A stretch of DNA of 64,000 nucleotides, taken from assembly GCF_051622035.1 (NCBI RefSeq), contig NC_135360.1:9290001-9354000 (forward strand), given 5' to 3'. A program made the translations under genes and the position numbers. Source of the DNA: Arctopsyche grandis (lineage: Eukaryota; Arthropoda; Insecta; Trichoptera; Hydropsychidae). Below, piece after piece: positions 12,916 to 25,311 of this stretch. The notes under the pieces were generated by a model. The model made no database searches. It was given only the letters and a program-made list of their open reading frames with translations, and was not told the origin of the DNA. The first letter of the stretch is position 1. Each line of letters opens with the position of its first letter.

Positions 12916-13292
12916 TCTACATACATATGTATACAATATATAAAAATGAATGTCAGTTTGTCTATCTGTACCGTATAGGCTGCTAAATAACTCGACGATT
13001 ACGGTGAAACTTTCAGGATTTGTTGTAGGTATGCATGTCCGGGAAGCTTACTATAAAAAAATCGCCCAAAAACGGAAAAGGAAACGGGGAAAATGGCAAT
13101 GAGTGGCATTGCAACGCAATAATTTCAAATATTTTTAGGGTAAAAAAAACGAACAATGGAATAATTTCAAATGTGTTCGCTTCCTGCATTTGAATGGGAA
13201 CGGAAACAGAAACGGGAACGAGAACGGAAACGGGAGCGCAACGGGAACGGAAACGTTACTGTGGTATTGCAACGCATACTGGGTTCAGCTAG
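12916..13292 (+). mobile_element. Helitron-like non-autonomous element
   Basis: The 5' side reads TCTAC...TATAAAAATGAATGTCAG. The 3' side ends in GCAACGCATACTGGGTTCAG followed by CTAG before T, the CTRR-T terminus expected of Helitrons. The middle contains a purine-rich run of GGGAACGGAAACG copies near 13195-13255. A second copy with the same 5' and 3' ends is present at 57780-58037. No Rep/helicase coding sequence is present, so the copy is non-autonomous. Confidence 0.65.
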
Positions 13293-13455
13293 TAGCATAT
13301 AAAAACATATTAAATATAAATAATATTATTTCATTATATAAATTACATATATACAACTAAAATAAAAAATATAGATTAAGATATATATAATATAATTTCA
13401 ATATATTTCAGTAATTTCAATAATATAATTCAACAATTTCAATAATATACATAAT

Positions 13456-15652
13456 TTAAGCTCCAATATATTTTCCACAGAAAATTATATCATCTTTGTT
13501 CATCAACATATAGAAGAATGGATGATCAGCCGTGAAGAATACTTCATCAATTCGAAGTGAAATTAATTGAATTTTAAATTCTGAAATAAAAATATGATTT
13601 TTGTTGTATCACTTTTTTTTTTTTTTTAAACTGATGCTTTTATTAAAAATACCAGTAACAACACCAGCTTCAGTTCCATGCTCATTCACTTCAATGAAAG
13701 CCTTTTGGTTAGCATCTGATACGGAAACTTGTTCGTGGCTTTTCAATAAATTGTGTAAATCCGCCTTTTGTTCGTTGAAAATCAATTTTATTCCAAGCTA
13801 AAATAAAAAAAAACTGAATTACATATATACAATTAATAATAAATAATGAAATCAATTGATTACGGCACACACTTCTGGTAAAACGTGTTTTAGATCAATG
13901 GTCGATTCAATCTTGAATTTTGGAATGGCAACATGGACTTCGCTTTCTCTCATTTTATTTAAAACATCAACCATGTTGGCATTATAAATTTTTTCTTCTA
14001 AGGCTGCGAGTCCATCAACTTTTTTGGGTAAAATTATGACTAAATATGTGTCGTTATTTTTATAAGGCAATGACAAAATCTACATAATATCAGAAAACAG
14101 GAAATAAATATAATTATAATACAATATGCACATTTGCATCCACGCATTCAAGTATATACATATTTATGTATCAAATCGAATTTACAAAATAGTAATTACT
14201 TCAGAGTCCCATTCTGGTAGATTGGCGTAAGGGAAATCGTCGGTTTGATACATCATGTCAACGTCAACATTGTCAATTTTATTTTTTGTAAATTTGCTTT
14301 TATGTACCGAGTCTTTATTGAATGGTTTTTTCCAATTACCCTGAAAGTAATCAAAATATAGTCCACATACAGAAGATACAATTTAGCTAATAAATTCTTC
14401 CTCATTAAGAAAATTGATTTTAAAAATAAATTAAATGTACATAACCTGTAAATATTAATTTGCTTTTTAATACCTGGAAATAAATTGCGTTAATTAGCAT
14501 AACGCGAGTGTTCTCATCAAATATGTCTGGTGATACAAAATCCTTTATTTTATTATTAGTCTTACTCTCAACCTTTCAACAATTAATAATAATATACTAT
14601 AACACAATAGCTAAAAAATATATCTCCATAGGTTGGGCATTAAATAATGCAAAATTTACCCATTCATTGATTGTATTAGCCGCTCGAGTGGCTTTTGAAA
14701 AATCGATATTTTCAACATCAGAAGAAAATTGATCTACAGCAACGGATTTAAACACAGGATTTAGTTTGAAGGCTTCGCCGTCTTTCACATATACTTTATT
14801 AGCAATGTTTAAAACTACTCCTTGAATATTGCTTAGCTTTCCCATTGTAGATTGGAAAGTAGATTTTATCTGAAAAGGAAGAACAAATATTAACAATCAT
14901 TCAACCAGAAAATTATTTGTTGTTATTTGTAAAATTTCGTTAACTATTTCTGGATCCGGAAAATGTAGAGAATCGCTTATTTCCTTTTGGGTGTCACCAC
15001 GGGCACTTGTAGACAGAAGTCCAAGGAGTACTTCAGCTGAAAGTGGCGACATTATTAAGTTCTTTCCAGCATTTTTATTTGCAGCCTCCTACATAGAAAT
15101 AAAAATGTAATTAAATAAAAGTATGGCATAAGTTGTGCATAAATTTATTTTATAAGAGCAAATAAATACTTTATAGAATTCCAATGAAAATCGATTTATT
15201 GTGTTGGTTGTTTGTATATTTTTGGTTGGTGTTGATACAACCGACACCACCATAAAGAAACATATATAAGCTGAAAAAAATAGTGTGTTAGTATATAATT
15301 ATAATTATATTATGTTATAAAGCTACAGTAAATGCTATTGAAAACTATAAAATCTTAAAGTAGTACTTGAAAATGCTCTTAGTTATACACAATTTTCTGT
15401 GGGGATATCTAAAAGTTAAGGTCATCTGTATGCCAAGAAATCGCAATCATAACCCTGGAAATGATCTGCCAAATTTGTAAGCATTAGACCGAAACAAATG
15501 TGAAATCGAAGAAAATGGCATTCCATGCACTTTTAGATGATGAAATATTTGAATCTCATTTACCATGCCTTTTTAATTGTGTAAATTCTAAAATCCGGGA
15601 GGATCTATTGCCTCTATTGATATAATTATTTACCTTCAGATATTTTTTTCAT
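13456..15652 (-). CDS. Secreted serpin A (9 coding exons, ~396 aa)
   Basis: Serine protease inhibitor family protein, probably secreted into haemolymph or another extracellular fluid. Coding exons in transcription order: 15634-15652, 15170-15270, 14945-15088, 14660-14869, 14474-14572, 14200-14340, 13873-14079, 13653-13797, 13456-13580. Joined they total 1191 nt with consistent phases. The start MKKISE plus exon 2 gives a hydrophobic signal peptide (YICFFMVVSVV). Family landmarks are NLIMSPLSAEVLLGLL, NTINEWVESKTNNKI, VMLINAIYFQGNWKKPF, the hinge EVNEHGTEAGVVT and the C-terminal FFTADHPFFYMLM. The RCL is split by the last intron. Counting from P15 Gly gives P1 Ile and P1' Ser (KIQLI/SL). Exon boundaries match the neighbouring serpins, indicating tandem duplication. 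Inhibitory function is inferred from the hinge, not shown. Confidence 0.9.
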
Positions 15653-15744
15653 GGTGATATTGACTGGTTTACCGCTTGATGTTAAACAATCAACTACAAA
15701 TGATGTAAAACAATCAAACAATGTTATACATAGACACTTTGTAT

Positions 15745-15765
15745 ATCAGTGCTTCTCATACTTAT
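15745..15765 (-). promoter_or_regulatory. Conserved upstream block of serpin A
   Basis: On the coding strand this reads ATAAGTATGAGAAGCACTGAT, beginning after GT so that a TATAAG box overlaps its 5' end. Its near edge lies 93 bp upstream of the start codon. The same block at the same 93-bp distance precedes serpin B, and a diverged version precedes serpin C, so it is probably core promoter or 5' UTR sequence kept after duplication. Confidence 0.45.
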
Positions 15766-17261
15766 ACTATAATAATATTTAACACTTGCCAACATTGCTT
15801 AAGTATTTCGCATTTATTTTAACTTTTTTCTTTCTATGTCCTTTTTTTTCGGTCAACTCAACCGAGTACTCGTCTAATCTTACACAAAGCCAGTACTCCG
15901 CTGAAAGAACTGGTCGATAAAAACGGACGCTTACTCGGCTAAGTGCTCGTCAGATGTAAACAGAGCTTTATGTATTTTTTATTGTATCTAAATAGGTAAA
16001 TAATATTTTTAGTTTTGTTTTTGTTACTAATAATACGTTTTGTTACTAATAATACGCTGCCAGATGAGATTATGTATAAATTAAGGTAATATTGATAAAT
16101 TTCTGATAGCTCTAAGCAAGCCCGACCCGAGAGTATGTATATGGTGGTCCTAGGCATATTAGTTGTCAGCGCTCCCCCTTAATTTTTTAATATATTATAT
16201 GTATATATTGTAACATCGCAAACTTTTGTTTACACTTTTTCAGCTTCAATATATTGCTGGAAGATTCTAACTGATAATTTCTGAAATTAAAAATAATTTC
16301 TCTAGTGCCATAATTGAGGAAGGGAGAAGTCTAATTAGTTTGTATTGACAAGGCGCTAGTGTCCAGCCCTCTTAAATAATAATTAAAAAATTCTAAAAAA
16401 AAAATTGCAATACTTTAAGTATGTGAAAATCGTGATTTCTTCTAATTTTTGAAAGTTTTTTTTAATTTAACACCAACTTAGTGTTAAGTTTATTTTTTTT
16501 ATTCCCCTTATCGTATCAACAGGGTAATTTCATATAAAAAAATCTCACATGATTTGTACATGTCTATGAATATATTATTATTTGTATATAAAGCTATATT
16601 TTACATGCATAAATTAATAAATAAATACAGTAAAAGCCTCAGAAAAAATATTGAAACGAGCTCATTTTTACCAGCTTGTGTATGTGAAAAGCTACACCCC
16701 GTTATAACTTTATATTATACTTGTTTATAATATTCAAATAAAAAGATGAAACGTACGCTCTGGGTCAATTCACATTCGATCAACTGTCAAATACTAAATT
16801 TGGTCGGCTTGCTATAGGAAAACATCGGGTTTATAAATAAATATTGTACCCACACAATTACGTAAATTTTCTTATGATCCTTATTCATATTTTTAAATTA
16901 CTGCATACATTTTCCATTGATTTGATTTATTTTATAGGTGAAATTTGGGTGGCGACTGCTCAACTTATTGTAAAACATGGAAAAAATAAATTTTGTTTGC
17001 CAAAATAAACTAAATTGACTTTTGACACTGTATTATGTGATTAAAATTGATAAACAATTATTTTCATACTAATTGCTTTCTTATCCATTCTTCGACGTTT
17101 TTTGACGAAAAGATACTATAGTTTCATCCAAGGTTAAAATTAATTTAATTTTCAATAAATTAGACAGCGTAGACGGAAAGCCAGGCTCCAGCTGCTTCAA
17201 AAACATATGTATTTCTCCAGTGCTAAAACGTTTTTCTAACCACTAAAAATAATAATGAAAA
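15766..17261. other. Non-coding spacer 5' of serpin A
   Basis: No supported gene. A truncated TTAA MITE lies at 16285-16375, and a copy of the dispersed TTGACTTTTGACACTG motif near 17016. The rest is AT-rich and without structure I can name. Confidence 0.55.
16285..16375. mobile_element. Truncated end of TTAA MITE
   Basis: The last ~90 bp match the right end of the complete element at 36241-36780 (ATAATTTCTCTAGTGCCATA ... GTGTCCAGCCCTCTTAA). The other end is missing, so this is a fragment. Confidence 0.8.
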
Positions 17262-17830
17262 ATCACATTTGCCCAGCGTTGCTCGGTGTTTTTTCTTTTG
17301 CGGTATTTTAACTCCCAAGCTCCAAGCTCTCCCAAAACACGTGTATAATACTGTTGCGTAGGGGTGGGTGGAGGATCCAAGTAAAAGGCCAAAGTCGTTT
17401 CACAGCATTTATTGGTGATTAAGGAGATACACGCACCGGCAGTGCTCCGTCCAGAATGTCTTGATATCGCCTAAGTACCGCCTTATAACGGATAGGTCTC
17501 TCAGGGCATCTTCGACGTCCAGTTTGTTTACCTATTGTTATGGTCATGTACTCGGATATATATTCCCACGACACTCAGTCCCACGGTATCGGTCACTTCT
17601 GAGAAAGGACCAGTAGCGGCCAATTCGGTGGCCATTGTTTAGCTAACATGCACTAAGTCTAGAGATAATCCTTGAAACCAATTATAACGGTCACACAGTC
17701 TCTGGGATGCTACTCGGCCTAATCCGATTGCACTTACTCGGCGGTGTACGTAACAATACTAAGCTACATAAATAACCTTGATATATTAACACACTTGTAT
17801 AGTGCTAAAAGTCGTTCCCAGGATTTGAGC
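17262..17830 (+). repeat. Dispersed repeat copy interrupted by a solo LTR
   Basis: GTTTTTTCTTTTGCGGTATT and onward, and the stretch AAACACG...ATACTAAGCTA, align with 25312-25470 in the same orientation. The left copy is interrupted by an LTR (17352-17755); the right copy is uninterrupted at that point. The nature of the host repeat is unknown. Confidence 0.7.
17352..17755 (-). mobile_element. Solo LTR of the 48-51 kb retrotransposon family
   Basis: The reverse complement begins TGTTACGTACACCGCC and ends CCCCTACGCAACA, matching the LTRs at 48058-48441 and 50933-51316 with visible divergence. It starts TG and ends CA and is flanked by the 4-bp duplication ATAC on both sides (17348-17351 and 17756-17759). 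No internal sequence or second LTR follows, so it is a solo LTR, presumably left by LTR-LTR recombination. It is about 20 bp longer and more diverged than the full element's LTRs. Confidence 0.9.
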
Positions 17831-17849
17831 CTTTCCAAAGGGTTACACG

Positions 17850-18840
17850 ACAATTGGTGCAAGTCCAAAATGTTCAACGACAAAATGTACCCGAAAATTA
17901 GTGCACTGACAAAATGTACCCGCGACAAAATGTACCCGCGACAAAATGTAAACGGAAAAAATGTTCAAGTGACAAAATGTTCAAAAATGTTCAAAATGTT
18001 CAACCGTATCCAATATTTACGTATTTAAATTGAAAAAAAAAACTTTCCGAGCGTATGAACTGCAGATTACATTGCATTAGTTTATATGGCAGGGCTTCTC
18101 AACCGTCTCCAAAATTTTCTTTATTTCAAATGAATAATCTACTTTTCATCGTACACATCGCGGGCGTTATTAAATTAGTATAAATGTCAGGGGTTCTCAA
18201 CCGTATCCAATATTTTCTTATTTAAATTGAAAAAAAAAACTTTCTAAGCGTATGAACTCCAGATTACATTGCATTAGTTTATATGGCACGGCTTATCAAC
18301 CGTCTCCAAAATTTACTTTATTTCAAATGAATAATTTATTTTTTATCGTACACATCGCGGGCGTTATTAAATTAGTATAAATGACAGGGGTTCTCAACCG
18401 TATCCAATATTTACGTATTAAAATTGAAAAAAAAAACTTTTTAAGCGTATGAACTGCAGATTACATTGAATTAGTTTATATGGCAGGGCTTCTCAACCGT
18501 CTCCAAAATTTTCTTTATTTCAAATGAATAATTTACTTTTTATCGTACACATCGCGGGCGTTATTAAATTAGTATGAATGACAGGGGTTCTCAACCGTAT
18601 CCAATATTTACGTATTTAAATTGAAAAAAAAAAAACTTTCTAAGCATATGAACTGCAGATTATATTGCATTAGTTTATATGGCAGGGCTTCTCAACCGTC
18701 TCCAAAATTTACTTTATTTCAAATGAATAATTTAGTTTTTATCGTACACATCGCGGGCGTTATTAAATTAGTATAAATGACAGGGGTTCTCAACCGTATC
18801 CAATATTTACGTATTTAAATTGAAAAAAAAACTTTTTAAT
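17850..18840 (+). repeat. Left arm: minisatellite plus ~197-bp tandem array
   Basis: It begins with CGACAATTGGTGCAAG, then a short tandem block of GACAAAATGTACCCGC units (17880-17990), then about four copies of a ~197-bp unit marked by GGGCTTCTCAACCGTCTCC and GGGGTTCTCAACCGTATCC (successive copies near 18091, 18289, 18485 and 18683). The same two blocks occur in inverse order and orientation at 23520-25157, so the pair forms a large inverted repeat. Confidence 0.9.
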
Positions 18841-18861
18841 CGTATTGCAGATGTCATTGAA

Positions 18862-18867
<6 letters not shown>

Positions 18868-18928
<61 letters not shown>
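18868..18928. repeat. (TA)n microsatellite
   Basis: Uninterrupted TA dinucleotides of about 60 bp at the inner edge of the left tandem array. Frames through it encode only alternating Tyr-Ile. Confidence 0.95.
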
Positions 18929-18931
<3 letters not shown>

Positions 18932-19301
18932 CACCAGCAGCATAAAACGGAACGCTTGTGAATTTTGCGACATACGTGTTTGTTCTAATCATTACTTCGT
19001 TATTTGTAAATTTATCTTAGTTATTTCTTCTGTATATTGGTAAAAAAACGTAATTCTCTTTAACCATGTACAAAATACAGTTATCTTGTATGTATGCAAA
19101 ATAAAACAGACTTAGGTACAAAAAACCCGTAATATACCTGCTAAGGGTACGCCTTTGTTCATTGTGCGTCAAATGCTTTCAAACATTGAAAAGATCATGC
19201 TCAGCTGAGACCTTTTGCTGTATGATTGTTCTAAGGGTAATTATGGGTTTAATAGTTTTTATTTTATAAAATTGATGGATTTAATATTTAATTTTGAATT
19301 T

Positions 19302-19964
19302 TTAAATTAACAATATCGATTCTTCAGAAATTGGTCGCTGCAGGGATATTTCCGCCGAAAAAAAACTTTGATTGCTGCGTATTTGAAAGCGAAGAAGGTG
19401 TCCATGCGAAAAATTGCCAGAACAGAGTGTTTCGGTAAACACAGTTTCGAGAGTAACTCCGGAGTTTAGTTCTTGTACTAACTTCTCGGTTTTGGCTTGG
19501 AGACCTTGAAGGGCTTTCAAGAACTTCCACAGGTTTGGAAATTGGGCTCCAATTGTATAGCCAACTTTCATATGGAAGCCTTCCACTTCGTTGTCCGTTT
19601 TTCCATAATTATGTAATATTCGGTCTCGAACATTCCATATGTCTATGGAAGCTACACGAGGTTCACGTCTGACATATGGCCAAATGCGCAAGTAACGGGT
19701 TGCTTTTTCCATCTGTCCCAAAGTACCTACAGAAAAATCCAGGAATTGGGATTATCTGAATTTTACGATAATCAGGAAAATGCAATTAAATTTAAAATGG
19801 TATTGGCATTAGCATTTGTTCCTCCAGAAAATGTAGTCGAAAGCTGGGAGGAACTCCTCCAAATTCTCAACCCATGGCTATTGGCACAAGAACGAGAAAT
19901 CCAACAGAAGGTCGATGATTTCCTCATGTATTTTGAGGTTAATTACATTGGGAAAATCATTTAA
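19302..19964. pseudogene. MULE-type transposase fragment split by an inversion
   Basis: Two pieces of one Mutator-like transposase C-terminal region lie on opposite strands. The plus piece (about 19713-19964) contains TYRKIQELGLSEFY, LALAFVPPENVVESWEEL and YFEVNYIGK. The minus piece (19721 down to 19302) contains IDIWNVRDRILHNYGKTDNE followed by VEGFHMKVG and FPNLWKFLKALQ. In insect MULE proteins the ALAFVPP...YIG segment precedes the WNVYDR...EGWH...NIWKF segment on the same strand, so an inversion joined them tail to tail near 19712. Neither piece has a plausible start and the catalytic N-terminal part is absent. I recognise the family from motif order only. Confidence 0.65.
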
Positions 19965-20756
19965 CCAACCCTAACTACATAAAAAATGTTAAGATTCCTA
20001 GAAAAAGATTTGGTCGAAGCATATGCGCTTCAATACTTCGAAGACAATAGGTTATTTTGAGCTGAAAAATAAAATTCGATTTACAATCATTTTATTTTAA
20101 CCATGCATTTTTTTTCTCAACGTGTGAATTTGATTAGCAAAAAGTTGAATTTGATTTACAAAGGAGTGAATACGTAATAAATAATAAATGTAATTATTTA
20201 AAAATTCATCATTATCAGTATATAATAAAAAGAAGACAGTAGACATTTCCATGTTTTAATATTCATATAAATTATTGATATATTAATTATCTATTAACAT
20301 ATGTACAGTCCATCCTAAAATGCCGATGTAACACAAAACCGGACTACGGAATCACCTTAAAAACAAAATTAATTATGGTTGAAAATTATAATACATTGCT
20401 TGAAAGATAGTCTTCTTGATAAATATTGTGGTTCTAGCTTATTTGCCATAATTTTAAAGCCTATAAAATAATTTTTCGTAAACTGGTCAAGTACGGTTTG
20501 CATATTGCAAGATAAGGTTTTTTCTATATTCATTGAAGCTCAGGGTGCTGTTAGTGCTAAATTAAAAAGAACCAGGTCGGTGTTTAATTTTTACGACCCC
20601 CCCCCCTCGGTTTTTTTTTTACTAAAAAAAATTCGGGTGTGACCAACCCATGACTTTATCTATGTATTTGAGGAATATAAGAAGGTAACAAAACAAAATT
20701 CGATATTGAACTGATGACTATGATAGCGATACAAATTGAGCGCAAATGTATGGAAA
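19965..20756. other. Non-coding spacer
   Basis: AT-rich sequence with a poly-C/poly-T patch near 20600. No gene or clear element is seen. Confidence 0.5.
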
Positions 20757-21720
20757 CTTGCACAAAACAAAAAAAGTTCTACTTCCGGTTGTCAGATTTT
20801 GTTCAAATTTTTTTTATTACTAAAAATCACTATCAGTATTATACTCATTAAATATCAAGAAAATAAAAATAATTTTAAGGGTCAAAATAAAATAATGAAA
20901 TATTGTTTTAAAAAAAAATACTACTTCCGGTTTACAAATTCTGACCAAAACCCTACCAGCTCTAAGTTAGTACATAAAGGATAGAAATATAAATTTTCAG
21001 CTTAATACGTTTAGGGGTGTGGACAGAGTAGTGGGCACAACATTTTCAACCTTTCTAAGAGAAAAAAACCCACTTCCGGTTTATAAAATTTAATAATTTT
21101 TTTTTCTTTTCATCAAATTGCTACAAGAATTATACTTGAATTTTTTGTGACGAAAACACATGTTTAAGGGGTCGAAAAAAATAGTGGAAGAAAAATCGTA
21201 CAAGAGTAAACTACCACTTCCGGTTGAAAAATACTTACTAAATTTTATATATAACTTGGTATTAAGCTTAAACTTTTAGATATGAAATTTCAGTTCAATA
21301 AACTAAAAGGTTTCTGAGAAAAACATAAAAAACCTCGATTCTCTAGAGTAAAAGTACTACTTCCGGTTCAGATAGAAATATTTAAAAAATATAAAGTTAT
21401 AAAAATTATTATTTCTATCATATTTAAAAAAAATTCAGTCTGATTCAGTTAGTGGTTTGGGAGATAATTGAATTCAAAAACTTAAAAAAAAGAGGACACC
21501 TATAAGGGGAGGTACCATTTCCGGTCAACTTAAAAATTTGAAAAAAAATTACGACGTGTCGATAAGAATTTCATTAACCGATACTAAGTTTCATTTTGAT
21601 AGGACTAACGGTGCTAAAAATATCCCCAAAATACACACACACACACACATTTTTTCTAGATCATGAATACGTGATCAGCGATCGATTCTGAGTTCAAATC
21701 AGTCAAAATCTCGAGTTCGA
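20757..21720 (+). mobile_element. Dispersed element with recurrent ACTTCCGGTT blocks
   Basis: It starts at CTTGCACAAAACAAAA and carries six spaced ACTTCCGGTT-type blocks roughly 130-150 bp apart. It ends with ATATCCCCAAAATACACACA and a TTTTTTCTAGATCATG tail. A related copy lies in inverse orientation at 29440-30866, with the same boundary TTTTGTTTTGTGCAAG. No open reading frame of note is present, so the class is unknown. Confidence 0.65.
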
Positions 21721-23449
21721 ATTTTCGTATGATCACAAAACTTCATCTATTGTTACTATGTACATAGATAAAGTAATAAGTTGTATCCTAATATTGGTAG
21801 TTCAAATATTTATAAAAAAAATCAAATAATAATAAATATTCTCACTTGAACTAATCTCTTCAACATCTTTGATTTTGCCTAATCCTCTTCAACATCTTTG
21901 ATTTTGCAAAACCCGTGTTTGTGTGTCAACAGTAACATTTCCTTTTAGCAATTCTAAATCCATGTATGTCAAAAAACTATCAATTTTTAACATGTGAATT
22001 TAGAGATCACTATTCATTTAAGCTGAGTTCCCTCATTTTATGTATCCTCAAGTGTGTATGGTCAATAATTTAAAGAATGTTTTATTTCGAAGTTTTGGGT
22101 GGTTTTAGATAAAAAAGCCAATAAATTTCACTAAACGTCTTTTAAGTTTTGAATGTGCTCAGATTACTATTCGAGTGTTAGAACGAGATTCTGCTCACAA
22201 TATTTGGAATACAAAATTTTATGTGAAATTTTAGTCAAAATATTTTTTAATTGTACTCGAAAAACAATGTTTATATCAATCAAAGTGCCAGGGTGGCGAT
22301 TTGATTTAAAAGTTATATTATTAAACTTTCTAGCCATAACAATAAAACAATAACAACAAAATATTTCTTAACAATAACAATAAAACTTGACTCTTATATA
22401 TAGTTCAATGCACGACATTTTATAAATTATAAATTAATTACATACATATATGTATATTTTTCTATAATAAATGTGATCGAGCTTATCAACTGTGAATAGC
22501 TAAAAATTATTATTCCATTGCTACAAACCGACGTTGAAGAGGACATTGAAGAGATTTCGAACCCACCATTTGCCTATTGTCCTAGGGTTTTACGCAAAGA
22601 AAAAAATGCATTCAATAGCCTCTAACATGAGGGTAGTAAAATTTTATAACCCATTTGTCTTTTTACATATTTTCGTCCATTTGTGTAGACAATTCATCTG
22701 TCAATCATAGAACTAATTTCAAAATATATTATTGTTTTGCCATCTCTATTCAACGCGCGTGATTTTTTTTACATTTACATTTTAATTGTCTTTTACATGT
22801 CAAAATTATGCAACTTTGTATGCAACCCTTACGCATAATAGTTAGTTGTAAATGATGCAATATTAATGTGAAACATAAAGGAGGTATGTAAAAATAATTT
22901 TAGCTGTAAATTTCTAATGTCTGCCTTTTTTACATACCTCCTTTTTTCTACAATACAATGTCCGATTCATACATTTGTTTTTTTGCTAAACACTAAGTAA
23001 AATCTCTCCATCGTTAATCCGAATAGTCGTAATTCGAGACTTGACTGTAAAATAATACATTAAATTTATCTAAATTAATATTTGATATTCTTGCCTTATA
23101 ATTGTATAATGAAATATTAAGTTTAAAAAAAACTTTCATTTTACATATAGCTTGCGAATGTACACTAGAAGACTTATTTGCAGAAGAAATAAAATAATTG
23201 CATTTTTAAACAAAATTTTGGAAAAAAATTATGTGAATTTGATTTAGAGACGCCGTAAAGGTCACATTCAATGTTAAAACTCGAAGAACACGTGACCGCT
23301 GGCTGGGAACTGTTTTATCAAAATAAAACGTGGCGTTCAACGTTTATTTATTTATTTATTATCTTAGCTATAAAGCTAATTTTAAAAATACATCTTAATT
23401 ACTTAACTCTAAATAACTCTAAAATTTATAATTATCTTATATGTACTGT
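21721..23449. other. Non-coding AT-rich spacer
   Basis: No gene seen. It contains one inverted repeat with 18-bp arms, AAAGGAGGTATGTAAAAA at 22877-22894 and its complement at 22927-22944, that could form a stem-loop. The rest shows no structure I can support. Confidence 0.5.
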
Positions 23450-23481
23450 CCCTCACAGAGGTCTTTGCACCTCTGTGAGGG
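23450..23481. other. Perfect 13-bp hairpin
   Basis: CCCTCACAGAGGT and its exact complement are separated by six bases. It sits just outside the right-hand 197-bp array and has no poly-T tract, so a terminator role is not implied. Confidence 0.7.
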
Positions 23482-23519
23482 TGTTAAACTAATTCAATGA
23501 CATACGCTTAAAAAGTAAT

Positions 23520-25157
23520 TTTTTAAATTTAAATAAGTAAACATTGGATACGGTTTAGAACCCCTGACATTTAAACTAATTCATTGACATCTGCAATACG
23601 CATAAAAACTTTTTTTTTTCAATTTAAATAAGAAAAAATTGGATACGGTTGAGAAGCCCTGCCATATAAACTAATTCAATGTAATCTGCAGTTCATACGC
23701 TCAGAAAGTTTTTTTTTTCAATTTAAATACGTAAATATTGGATACGGTTGAGAACCCCTGTCATTTATACTAATTTAATAACGCCCGCGATGTGTACGAT
23801 AAAAAGTAAATTATTCATTTGAAATAAAGTAAATTTTGGAGACGGTTGAGAAGCCCTGCCATATAAACTAATGCAATGTAATCTGCAGTTCATACGCTCA
23901 GAACGTTTTTTTATTTCAATTTAAATACGTAAATATTGGATACGGTTGAGAACCCCTGTCATTTATACTAATTTAATAACGCCCGCGATGTGTACGATAA
24001 AAAGTAAATTATTCATTTGAAATAAAGTAAATTTTGGAGACGGTTGAGAAGCCCTGCCATATAAACTAATGCAATGTAATCTGCAGTTCATACGCTCAGA
24101 ACGTTTTTTTATTTCAATTTAAATACGTAAATATTGGATACGGTTGAGAACCCCTGTCATTTATACTAATTTAATAACGCCCGCGATGTGTACGATAAAA
24201 AGTAAATTATTCATTTGAAATAAAGTAAATTTTGGAGACGGTTGAGAAGCCCTGCCATATAAACTAATGCAATGTAATCTGCAGTTCATACGCTCAGAAC
24301 GTTTTTTTTATTTCAATTTAAATACGTAAATATTGGATACGGTTGAGAACCCCTGTCATTTATACTAATTTAATAACGCCCGCGATGTGTACGCTAAAAA
24401 CTAAATTATTCATTTGAAATAAAGTAAATTTTGGAGACGGTTGAGAAGCCCTGCCATATAAACTAATTCAATGTAATCTGCAGTTCATACGCTTAGAAAG
24501 CTTTTTTTTTTTCAATTTAAATACGTAAATATTGGATACGGTTGAGAACCCCTGTCATTTAAACTAATTTAATAACGCCCGCGATGTATACGATAAAAAG
24601 TAAATTATTCATTTGAAATAAAGAAAATTTTGGAGACGGTTGAGAAGCCCTGCCATATAAACTAATGCAATGTAATCTGGAGTTCATACGCTTAGAAAGT
24701 TTTTTTTTTTAATTTAAATAAGAAAATATTGGATACGGTTGAGAACCCCTGACATTTATACTAATTCAATGACATCTTAAAATGATATTCAATGAGTCAC
24801 AATGACATTCGCTTAAAATGTAATTGTTCAATTTAAATAAGAATATGTTGGTACGGTTGAGAACACCTTTAATTTATAATAATTTAATAACATCTGCGAT
24901 CTATACGATAAAAAGTACCATATACATCGATAAATATAATACAATAAAAAGTTACTTTTGCCATTAAAATAGGATAATTTAGGATTTTTGAACATTTTGT
25001 CGCTTGAACATTTTTTCCGTTTACATTTTGTCGCGGGTACATTTTGTCGCGGGTACATTTTGTCGCGGGTACATTTTGTCGCGGGTACATTTTGTCAGTG
25101 CACTAATTTTCGGGTACATTTTGTCGTTGAACATTTTGGACTTGCACCAATTGTCGC
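23520..25157 (-). repeat. Right arm: ~197-bp tandem array plus minisatellite, inverted
   Basis: About six copies of the ~197-bp unit (GGTTGAGAAGCCCTGCCATA marks near 23651, 23849, 24046, 24243, 24444 and 24641), then a degenerate stretch, then four to five TGTCGCGGGTACATTTTG units (25000-25110), ending in CTTGCACCAATTGTCG. This is the reverse complement of the arrangement at 17850-18840. Copies within this arm are highly similar to one another, suggesting recent homogenisation. Confidence 0.9.
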
Positions 25158-25311
25158 GTCCCCTTCCAAAGCCCATATATGGTACAAAATAAGGTACTAT
25201 GAAACAGTATAGGAAATTTGATGGTTTTCAGTTGAAAAATGTGAATTTGTATAGGGTTTTAGAAAGGGAAGGATTTTTTCCAAAGTTCGATAAAAAAACT
25301 ATTCAATAAAT

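Noticed and set aside
24828-25212. Frames with repeated MYPRQNVPATKC / HFVAGTFCRGYILSR
   Set aside because: Translations of the GACAAAATGTACCCGC minisatellite; not genes.
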